A stretch of 9,772 nt of DNA from an uncultured Lachnospiraceae bacterium (GTDB taxonomy: Bacteria; Bacillota_A; Clostridia; Lachnospirales; Lachnospiraceae), in the NCBI GenBank assembly GCA_902787595.1, contig CADAHD010000062.1:1-9772 (forward strand). Direction: 5' to 3'. This document shows, one piece after another, positions 1 to 5,894 of the stretch. A model generated the notes under the pieces. The model was not told the DNA's origin and did no database searches. It worked only from the letters and a program-made list of their open reading frames with translations. Numbering within the stretch: position 1 is the first letter of the stretch; every line of letters starts with the position of its first letter. Made by a program: the position numbers and the translations under genes.

Positions 1-829
1 TCGTAGCGGATATCGCGGATATATCGCCCACATGCTTCATCATCGTTGCCAGAGCTATAGGCGCCATTACCATTATAGCGGTCAGATCAAACTTTGCTAT
101 TATGAATTCGGGAAGTCCCACCCAGCCTGCGCTTGTTATAGGCGCAAAGTTAAGTATGGGGCTGCCGTCCGCATTAAGGAAGCCCGCTGCATTCATTATC
201 AGCGCCGCAACATAGGATATGATAACGCCCATGAGTATGGGTATTATCTTAAGCATGCCCCTGCCCCAGATATTAAAGATTATGACCACTGCCAGAGCGA
301 TGACCGCCAGAGGCCAGCAGGCCGAAGCATTGCTCACTGCCGAAGGTGCAAGACTTAAGCCTATGCAGATGATGATGGGACCGGTAACCACGGGAGGCAG
401 GAAGCGCATGACTTTCTTTACTCCCACCAGCTTGATTATCAGCGCCAGCACCAGATACATGGCTCCGGCTACCACTATGCCGCCGCAGGCATAGGGGAGT
501 TTTTCGCCATAATTCATGCTTGCAAATCTGCCTGTATCCAGCTCTGCCACTGTTGCAAAACCGCCCAGAAAGGCAAATGAAGAGCCCAGAAAAGCAGGCA
601 CTTTTAATTTGGTGCACAGATGAAAGAACAGTGTGCCCACGCCTGCAAAAAACAGCGTTACCTGCACTGACATTCCTTCACCGTGAAAATAATTATTTAC
701 CAGAATGGGAACCAGTATCGTGGCCCCAAACATCGCAAACATATGCTGCAGACCCAGAACCCCCATCTTAAAGGGCCCCAGTTTCCGCGCATCTTTTATT
801 TCTTCCGTGTTTTTACTGCTGCTGCTCAT
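1..829 (-). CDS. uraA: Uracil/xanthine permease of the NCS2 family, N-terminal 276 residues (cut by the window edge)
   Basis: Integral membrane transporter expected to bring uracil into the cell by proton symport. The frame is open from the ATG at 829 to the window edge and reads as a hydrophobic NCS2 protein. Family landmarks include GLQHMFAMFGATILVPIL (about residues 26-43), FLGSSFAFLGG, and PPVVTGPIIICIGLSLAPSA. Near the edge a MMKHVGDISAIS segment aligns with the TM8 substrate motif, which in UraA reads EHIGH; here the expected Glu is Lys265 (codon 35-37). A purine-rich AAAAGGGGGG ribosome site lies about four bases before the ATG, and the start is only 16 bases after the pyrF stop, so the two genes are very probably co-transcribed. 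That neighbour favours uracil over xanthine as substrate. The C-terminal third, including the second substrate Glu, lies outside the window. Confidence 0.9.
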   Translation of the reverse strand, partial: MSSSSKNTEEIKDARKLGPFKMGVLGLQHMFAMFGATILVPILVNNYFHGEGMSVQVTLFFAGVGTLFFHLCTKLKVPAFLGSSFAFLGGFATVAELDTGRFASMNYGEKLPYACGGIVVAGAMYLVLALIIKLVGVKKVMRFLPPVVTGPIIICIGLSLAPSAVSNASACWPLAVIALAVVIIFNIWGRGMLKIIPILMGVIISYVAALIMNAAGFLNADGSPILNFAPITSAGWVGLPEFIIAKFDLTAIMVMAPIALATMMKHVGDISAISAT

Positions 830-845
830 ATTACCCCCCTTTTTC

Positions 846-1769
846 TCAGCCAAGAGCGCTGTTCATATCTTCCTTCATATCCAGAACCGCTGCTCTTGCG
901 GCATCCGCATAAGCCTCTGCGCCGTACTTTGCATATTTTTCCTGCTGCCATGCGCCTATGATGCCTCTGGATGAATTGATGATGGCTCCCAGTCCGTCCT
1001 CATTGAAGAAATATTTTAAGTCGGCTCCTTTGCCGCCCTGCGCTCCGTAACCGGGCACCAGTATATAGGTCCTGGGCATAAGCTTTCTGGCTATCTTTCC
1101 CTGTTCGGGATAGGTAGCGCCTACAACGGCCCCCACATAGCTGTAGCCGTTCTGCCCCATGATCTCACTGCCCCATTCGGCAACCTTATCTGCCACATGG
1201 CAGAAGAGTTCCTTTCCGTCTATCATCCTGTCCTGAAACTCACCGCTTGATGGATTGGAAGTCTTTACCAGAACGAAGATACCTTTTTTCTCCTCTGCGC
1301 ATACTTTCATGAAAGGCTTTACTCCGTCGCTGCCCAGGTAGGGATTTACGGTTGCAAAGTCCTCATCAAAGCCCCTGTATTCTTTTCCTCCCAGGACTAC
1401 CTTTCCAAGATGCCCCTGAGCATAAGCCTCGGATGTGGAACCTATGTCACCGCGCTTGATATCGCCTATCACCACCAGGCCTTTCTCCTTACAGTATTTG
1501 ACGGTCCTGTCAAATGCGATGAGTCCCTGAATGCCGAAGGTCTCGTACATGGCGATCTGGGGCTTCACGGCAGGCACCAGGTCGCAGACAGCATCCACGA
1601 TGCCCTTATTATAATTCCAGATAGCTTCCGCAACTCCTTCAGGATTCTCACCCTTCTCCTTAAAAGCCGCTTCCAGAAGATGTCCCGGGATCAGCTTGAG
1701 CGTGGGATCGAGACCCACAACTATGGGCGCCTGTGTCTTTTTGATCTTTTCGATGAGTTTGTCGATCAT
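846..1769 (-). CDS. pyrF: Orotidine 5'-phosphate decarboxylase, type 2
   Basis: Cytosolic enzyme of the last step of UMP synthesis, decarboxylating OMP to UMP. The 307-residue length fits the longer type 2 (subfamily 2) enzymes. VVGLDP (17-22) is the first beta-strand motif. The catalytic Asp-Lys-Asp array is in GDIKRGDIGST (D103, K105, D108), and VPGYGAQGG near the C-terminus forms the phosphate-binding region. I chose the ATG at 1769 because AAAGGAGAG stands about seven bases upstream and MIDKLIEKI matches the usual N-terminus; the frame stays open upstream to a TTG at 1820, but those 17 residues have no support. The gene has its own promoter (1858-1886) and a leader of about 80 bases. I saw no PyrR-type binding loop in that leader. 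The permease follows after 16 bases. All key residues are intact. Confidence 0.96.
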   Translation of the reverse strand: MIDKLIEKIKKTQAPIVVGLDPTLKLIPGHLLEAAFKEKGENPEGVAEAIWNYNKGIVDAVCDLVPAVKPQIAMYETFGIQGLIAFDRTVKYCKEKGLVVIGDIKRGDIGSTSEAYAQGHLGKVVLGGKEYRGFDEDFATVNPYLGSDGVKPFMKVCAEEKKGIFVLVKTSNPSSGEFQDRMIDGKELFCHVADKVAEWGSEIMGQNGYSYVGAVVGATYPEQGKIARKLMPRTYILVPGYGAQGGKGADLKYFFNEDGLGAIINSSRGIIGAWQQEKYAKYGAEAYADAARAAVLDMKEDMNSALG

Positions 1770-1857
1770 GTTTTCTCTCCTTTGAGCTCCTTCGCCGCGT
1801 ACATCAGACTGACGCGCCAAGGATAAATTGATTTACGATCTGCATTTTCCGCAGACC

Positions 1858-1886
1858 ATTATACAACAATAAGCGTCTTATGACCA
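1858..1886 (-). promoter_or_regulatory. Promoter of pyrF-uraA
   Basis: Reading the minus strand, TGGTCA (1886-1881) and TATAAT (1863-1858) are separated by 17 bp. The -10 is perfect and the -35 matches 4 of 6. Transcription would begin near 1851, giving a leader of about 80 bases that carries small GC stems but no recognisable riboswitch. The -35 box lies one base from the foot of the nrdD terminator stem. Confidence 0.7.
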
Positions 1887-1887
1887 C

Positions 1888-1917
1888 AAAAAAAGCGACC
1901 CTGAAGCCGCTTTTTTT
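1888..1917 (-). terminator. Intrinsic terminator of nrdD, symmetric
   Basis: A 10-bp perfect stem (1888-1897 with 1908-1917) encloses a 10-base loop. The stem consists of seven A:T pairs plus a GCG/CGC top, so RNA in either direction ends in a run of seven U. It starts 21 bases after the nrdD stop and would end that message. It could also block plus-strand transcription, though no plus-strand gene ends here. Confidence 0.85.
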
Positions 1918-1937
1918 ACAGTTAACACTTTGCAAAT

Positions 1938-4331
1938 TTATACACCCACAAGGGCTCTTTCCTCAACAAATTTCATTATGTTTGACAGGTTGGAATATTT
2001 CTTTACCTGATCCTTATTGACCACCACCAGCGTGGGCGCCTGACGAACCTTATACTTATAAGCCAGCTCCGGATTCTCCTCCGCATCCATAGTGATATAG
2101 TTGATATTGGTCAGGTATTCCTTTGCTCGCTTACAATTAGGGCAGCTCTTTGTGGTGAAGAGGTAAATAACCTCTTCGGGCTGTGAGAATTCCACTACCG
2201 GATCGTCGCTTTCCATATCGCTCATGGTCACTACCGCAGTGGTAGGTCTCTTAAGCGAAGAATTTGCTATATCATATTCCACACGGTTCTCATATTCCTG
2301 AAGCTTTCCGTCGTTCCAGTTCTGAACCGGACGATAGTAACCGGTGATCCTTGAATACACCTCAGTCTTACGGCCGCAGTGAGGGCAGACCTCAACTTCG
2401 CCGGCTATATAACCGTGATCCTTGCAGATCGAATAGGTAGGTGACAGTGTATAATAAGGCAGCTTGTAATTCTCTGCTATCGTGCGCACCAGCTTGGCTG
2501 CAGCTTTCCAGTCGGGAAGCTTCTCACCCAGGAATGCATGGAATACCGTGCCTGAAGTATAAAGCGTCTGCAGCTCATCCTGGATATCCAGGGCATCAAA
2601 TATATCTGCGGTATAATCAACGGGCAGATGTGAAGAATTGGTGTAATAAGGTACATCTCCTTCATGACCGGCGGTCTTGATAGCAGGCCACTTAGCCTTG
2701 TCATGCTTTGCCAGACGGTATGAGGTGCTCTCTGCGGGAGTAGCCTCAAGATTATAGAGATCACCGTATTCTTCCTGATAATCAGCCAGGCGCTCACGCA
2801 TATGATTCAGTACTTCCTTTGTGAAAGCCTGGGTCTTGGGACTGGTCATATCTGCGCGCAGCCAGTTTGCATTAAGTCCCACTTCGTTCATTCCCACAAG
2901 TCCGATGGTCGAGAAGTGATTCTCAAAGCTGCCCAGATAACGCTTGGTGTAAGGATAAAGTCCCTCATCCATAAGCTTGGTGATAACGCCTCTCTTTACT
3001 CTCAGGCTTCTTGCAGCTATATCCATCATGCGGTTCAGTCTCTTATAAAACTCATCCTTGTTTGCGGAGAGATATGCTATCCTGGGCATATTGATCGTTA
3101 CCACGCCCACGGAGCCGGTGCTCTCGCCCGATCCGAAGAAACCGCCGGTCTTCTTTCTGAGCTCTCTCAGATCCAGACGCAGACGGCAGCACATGCTGCG
3201 CACATCGCTGGGTTCCATATCGGAATTGATATAATTTGAGAAATAAGGCGTTCCGTACTTTGAGGTCATCTCAAAGAGCAGACGGTTATTCTCTGTATCC
3301 GACCAGTCAAAATCCCTGGTGATGGAATAGGTAGGGATGGGATACTGGAAACCTCTGCCGTTGGCATCGCCTTCGATCATAACTTCGATGAAGGCCTTGT
3401 TTACCATATCCATTTCCTTCTTGCAGTCTTTATACTTGAAGTCCATCTCCTTGCCGCCTACGATAGCGGGAAGTTCAGCCAGGTCGTTAGGCACTGTCCA
3501 GTCAAGCGTTATATTGGAGAAAGGAGCCTGTGTTCCCCAGCGTGAAGGCGTATTTACACCGTAGATAAAAGTCTCTATGCACTTTTTGACTTCGCTGTAG
3601 CTCAAATTATCTACTTTAACAAAAGGCGCCAGATATGTATCAAAGGATGAGAACGCCTGAGCTCCGGCCCATTCATTCTGCATGATACCCAGGAAGTTTA
3701 CCATCTGGTTGCACAGCACCGAAAGGTGAGCTGCAGGCGCAGATGTGATCTTTCCGGTTATACCGCCAAGTCCCTCTGTGATGAGCTGCTTTAACGACCA
3801 TCCTGCGCAGTATCCTGTAAGCATGGAAAGATCATGGATATGTATATCGGCGTTTCTGTGCGCCTCTGCTATCTCATTATCATATATTTCAGAGAGCCAG
3901 TAATTTGCTGTTACAGCGCCGGAGTTGGAAAGAATAAGTCCGCCTACGGAATAGGTAACGGTAGAATTCTCTTTAACGCGCCAGTCTTCAACTTTAACAT
4001 AGCTGTTTACAACTTCCTTGTAATCGAGCACTGTGGATTTCATTGTGCGCATCTTTTCGCGCTGCTTGCGGTAGAGTATGTATGCCTTGGCCACTGAAGT
4101 ATAGCCGGCTGTCTCCAGAACCTTTTCAACACTGTCCTGGATCTCTTCAACGTGGATCTCGCCATTCTTGATCTTTGGCTGGAAATCTGCAGTCACGCGC
4201 AATGCGAGCATATCAATGATATCATTGTTATACTGCATCTCCTCAGCTTCAAACGCTTTTCTCATTGCGTCGCCGATCCTGCTTAAGATAAAATCCGTCT
4301 TCTCCCCGTCTCTTTTGATAACACTGAACAT
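1938..4331 (-). CDS. nrdD: Anaerobic (class III) ribonucleoside-triphosphate reductase with C-terminal thioredoxin-like domain
   Basis: Glycyl-radical enzyme that makes dNTPs from NTPs without oxygen. Residues 1-92 form an ATP-cone allosteric domain (MFSVIKRDGE at the start). The catalytic barrel carries TGYCAGWSL (C175) and SMCCRLRLD (C381, C382). A zinc site C636/H639/C649/C652 precedes the radical motif RITGYYRPVQ, with Gly664 as the radical residue. The class III proteins I recall end about 20-30 residues later; this one continues for 133 residues, with a short acidic linker and a thioredoxin/glutaredoxin fold: TTKSCPNCKRAK (C730, C733) and a QAPTLVVV cis-Pro strand (P766). This suggests a built-in dithiol reductant rather than formate. 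The ATG at 4331 gives the standard ATP-cone start; the purine-rich GAGAGAGGG site is rather far away (11 bases). The activase nrdG is not in the window. Confidence 0.96.
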   Translation of the reverse strand: MFSVIKRDGEKTDFILSRIGDAMRKAFEAEEMQYNNDIIDMLALRVTADFQPKIKNGEIHVEEIQDSVEKVLETAGYTSVAKAYILYRKQREKMRTMKSTVLDYKEVVNSYVKVEDWRVKENSTVTYSVGGLILSNSGAVTANYWLSEIYDNEIAEAHRNADIHIHDLSMLTGYCAGWSLKQLITEGLGGITGKITSAPAAHLSVLCNQMVNFLGIMQNEWAGAQAFSSFDTYLAPFVKVDNLSYSEVKKCIETFIYGVNTPSRWGTQAPFSNITLDWTVPNDLAELPAIVGGKEMDFKYKDCKKEMDMVNKAFIEVMIEGDANGRGFQYPIPTYSITRDFDWSDTENNRLLFEMTSKYGTPYFSNYINSDMEPSDVRSMCCRLRLDLRELRKKTGGFFGSGESTGSVGVVTINMPRIAYLSANKDEFYKRLNRMMDIAARSLRVKRGVITKLMDEGLYPYTKRYLGSFENHFSTIGLVGMNEVGLNANWLRADMTSPKTQAFTKEVLNHMRERLADYQEEYGDLYNLEATPAESTSYRLAKHDKAKWPAIKTAGHEGDVPYYTNSSHLPVDYTADIFDALDIQDELQTLYTSGTVFHAFLGEKLPDWKAAAKLVRTIAENYKLPYYTLSPTYSICKDHGYIAGEVEVCPHCGRKTEVYSRITGYYRPVQNWNDGKLQEYENRVEYDIANSSLKRPTTAVVTMSDMESDDPVVEFSQPEEVIYLFTTKSCPNCKRAKEYLTNINYITMDAEENPELAYKYKVRQAPTLVVVNKDQVKKYSNLSNIMKFVEERALVGV

Positions 4332-4390
4332 AACTTACATTACCCTCTCTCTTTACTTATCATCCCTCATAGTTTCCCGGTCTTTCCAAG

Positions 4391-4507
4391 TTATGTAAAC
4401 CACTTTTGAGGCGTAGCTGAAAACAAGTTCGCATCATGAATCAACATTTTCAAGCTTTGTATTGTAAATCCGTTTACATAGAATGCTTCAGAATTATGTT
4501 TACATAA
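4391..4507. repeat. Cluster of TTATGTAAAC / GTTTACATAA elements in the nrdD leader
   Basis: Three copies lie downstream of the predicted start: TTATGTAAAC at 4391-4400, GTTTACATA at 4472-4480 (inside TGTAAA-TCCG-TTTACA, 4463-4478), and GTTTACATAA at 4498-4507 (inside the palindrome TTATGT-TT-ACATAA, 4494-4507). A fourth, TTATGTAAA, is at 4643-4651, upstream of the NrdR candidates. In RNA the copy at 4391-4400 can pair with that at 4498-4507 over 10 bp, or with that at 4472-4480 over 9 bp. They may be DNA operators or an RNA switch. Confidence 0.55.
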
Positions 4508-4531
4508 GTCTTATTCCGACCGTGCACGCTT

Positions 4532-4560
4532 ATAATATCAAAGCCCGGATAAAAAGTCAA
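4532..4560 (-). promoter_or_regulatory. Promoter of nrdD
   Basis: On the minus strand TTGACT (4560-4555) is followed after exactly 17 bp by TATTAT (4537-4532). These match the sigma-A consensus at 5 of 6 positions each. The predicted start is near 4525, leaving a leader of about 195 bases before the nrdD ATG. Confidence 0.8.
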
Positions 4561-4568
4561 GCCGCAAA

Positions 4569-4584
4569 GCACAAGATATTATGT
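4569..4584. promoter_or_regulatory. Candidate NrdR box, promoter-proximal
   Basis: GCACAAGATATTATGT matches 13 of 16 positions of the NrdR box consensus acaCwAtATaTwGtgt as I recall it. It ends eight bases upstream of the -35 hexamer of nrdD. NrdR is the zinc-finger/ATP-cone repressor of ribonucleotide reductase genes. The same bases also belong to a separate 7-bp inverted repeat (GCACAAG at 4569-4575, CTTGTGC at 4588-4594), so another dimeric regulator is possible. Confidence 0.6.
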
Positions 4585-4600
4585 CGACTTGTGCCCCGAA

Positions 4601-4616
4601 CTACCATATCTTGTTG
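4601..4616. promoter_or_regulatory. Candidate NrdR box, distal
   Basis: CTACCATATCTTGTTG matches only about 10 of 16 consensus positions but keeps the core C-N-ATAT-N-TTG. Its centre lies 32 bp from the centre of the proximal box, with a 16-bp gap. That is the three-helical-turn spacing typical of paired NrdR boxes. The spacing is the main support. Confidence 0.5.
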
Positions 4617-4665
4617 ACCTTTTGTTGAAGATTAAAGAATTTTTATGTAAATTTTTGTAGCATAT

Positions 4666-5715
4666 TTAGCGGGTGGATAAAAAGGCATATTCCCGCTCAA
4701 GATCCTCATTGCTGCCATAGATCTCAATATAATCCGCCAGCAATTCGGCTGCCTTCTGATAATTGCCCATATATTCGTAGCAGGCTATCTCGTTAAGTTT
4801 AAGCTCCTGCATGCAGGTATTGTTCTCCTTGATCTCCTTCCCTCTCTGGAAGGCCTCCAGCGCCTTTTCATAATCACCCTGATCCACATAGCACAGGCCC
4901 AGCTTATCGCATATCTGGGCGTCGTTATTGTCCTCCACATAGCCCGAATAAGCTATCGTGGCATAATCGTACTGCCCCATCTGCGTATAGCATTCGCAAA
5001 GAAGGCTGATCAGCTTTGCATCCGGCTCCCCGCTCCTGGCGCGTTCCAGATAGTTGCAGGCCTGGGTATATTCACCCTTGTAAAAGCACAGGCGCCCCTT
5101 CTCATAATCCGTTGCATCCTTCATTTCGCTTTTTATCAGATACTGAAGATAACCGTCCGCCACAGAATCGTAACCGTGCTGCATCAGACTGTCATAGATA
5201 TCAAGATAAAGCGAATAATCGTTCTTCTTCAAGGCTGTTGCGCTGTCAAAGTCGGCCTTTGCGCCCTCAACATCCTCAAGATACAGGCGCATATTGCCCC
5301 TCAGGTAATATGCCCTTGTCTCTTTTTTCCGCAGATCGGTTATCGCATCATAGCAGGCTATGGCATCGTCGTATTCGCCCAGTTTGTAATAACAGATGGC
5401 CATATAATAATTGATGTCAAACTCCAGCTCGCCGGGATACATCCCCGCTTCCGCAAGTGCCTTTGAAAAGGCTCCCAGAGCCCTGGCATACTCTCCCCTG
5501 CCCATATAGGCCAGGCCCATGCCCCTGTAAACCTGTTCTTTATCCGCATCAGTCCGCAGCGCTCCCGAAAAATCATCCAGCGCTATGCGGTATTCCTGCC
5601 TGGCTACAGCCTCCATTCCCTCATCCAGCAGTGAAGATCCGCTCTTACCGCAGCCGGCAAGAAGCGCCGCCACACCCGCTGCTGCCAATATATATTTAAA
5701 ATCCTTACGGATCAT
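4666..5715 (-). CDS. TPR-repeat lipoprotein of unknown specific role
   Basis: A 349-residue exported protein. Basic MIRKDFK is followed by a hydrophobic stretch and the lipobox LLAGC, so Cys22 should be lipidated and the protein anchored on the outer face of the membrane. The rest is almost entirely tetratricopeptide-like helical pairs, with the recurring Y..G.Y..A...F pattern (for example GRGEYARALGAFSKAL, LGEYDDAIACYDAI, QGDYEKALEAFQRG). Such arrays are protein-binding scaffolds; no enzyme domain is visible. AGGAGG stands seven bases before the ATG, which fixes the start. The gene is divergent from the YgjP peptidase. Its leader contains a dispersed repeat and, just upstream of the ribosome site, a GGGC/GCCC hairpin (5740-5751). 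No partner can be named from context. Confidence 0.88.
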   Translation of the reverse strand: MIRKDFKYILAAAGVAALLAGCGKSGSSLLDEGMEAVARQEYRIALDDFSGALRTDADKEQVYRGMGLAYMGRGEYARALGAFSKALAEAGMYPGELEFDINYYMAICYYKLGEYDDAIACYDAITDLRKKETRAYYLRGNMRLYLEDVEGAKADFDSATALKKNDYSLYLDIYDSLMQHGYDSVADGYLQYLIKSEMKDATDYEKGRLCFYKGEYTQACNYLERARSGEPDAKLISLLCECYTQMGQYDYATIAYSGYVEDNNDAQICDKLGLCYVDQGDYEKALEAFQRGKEIKENNTCMQELKLNEIACYEYMGNYQKAAELLADYIEIYGSNEDLEREYAFLSTR

Positions 5716-5769
5716 TATAAAACCTCCTGAAGTTCCTTCGGGCCAAAGCCCCCGGGTTGACCGCCAGCC

Positions 5770-5804
5770 CTGTCATACTGAGCGCAAGCGAAGGATCCTG
5801 ACAG
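5770..5804. repeat. Dispersed intergenic repeat of the 'CTGAGCG-AAGCGAAGGATC' type
   Basis: CTGTCA (5770-5775) and TGACAG (5799-5804) are perfect inverted ends around a core with CTGAGCGCAAGCGAAGGATC. This core closely resembles a short repeat I know from many unrelated bacterial genomes. Its spurious translation (the CHPERSEGS-like peptide) often appears in databases; here that frame reads CHTERKRRIL. It lies within the presumed 5' leader of the TPR lipoprotein gene and can form a hairpin. A further CTGTCA follows at 5813-5818. Confidence 0.65.
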
Positions 5805-5838
5805 AACTATCGCTGTCACAGAATAACACGCATCAGAT

Positions 5839-5867
5839 ATTCTACCACAATTGCACTCTTAACGCTA
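5839..5867 (-). promoter_or_regulatory. Possible promoter of the TPR lipoprotein gene
   Basis: On the minus strand an extended -10, TG-G-TAGAAT (hexamer 5844-5839), follows a poor -35, TAGCGT (5867-5862), with 17-bp spacing. It would start near 5832 and give a leader of about 115 bases containing the dispersed repeat. Its -35 overlaps that of the divergent peptidase promoter. Confidence 0.4.
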
Positions 5868-5887
5868 TGCATAATTTCTGCTATAAT
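5859..5887 (+). promoter_or_regulatory. Promoter of the YgjP-like peptidase gene, leaderless
   Basis: TTAACG (5859-5864) and a perfect TATAAT (5882-5887) are separated by 17 bp. The -10 ends seven bases before the ATG at 5895, so transcription should start at or next to the start codon. The bases between hold no Shine-Dalgarno sequence. Confidence 0.6.
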
Positions 5888-5894
5888 CACTGTT

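Larger units (their letters stand above)
4332..4665 (-). promoter_or_regulatory. nrdD control region and about 195-base leader
   Basis: This 334-base stretch has no gene. It holds, from the TPR gene towards nrdD: a TTATGTAAA element (4643-4651), two candidate NrdR boxes, the nrdD promoter, and a leader of about 195 bases with TGTAAAC-type repeats and a small hairpin. I saw no U-tailed terminator after the TPR gene, so read-through from it into nrdD is possible. No known riboswitch consensus was recognised in the leader. Confidence 0.6.

Noticed and set aside
846..1820. Longer pyrF starting at a TTG at 1820
   Set aside because: The extra 17 residues have no family match, while the ATG at 1769 has a strong ribosome site at the right distance.
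1410..1826. Plus-strand open frame of 138 codons opposite pyrF
   Set aside because: It lies wholly opposite a well-supported enzyme gene and shows no domain, promoter or ribosome site.
4671..4680. TTATCCACCC on the minus strand as a DnaA box
   Set aside because: A single imperfect copy inside the TPR coding end, without other boxes or an AT-rich unwinding region.
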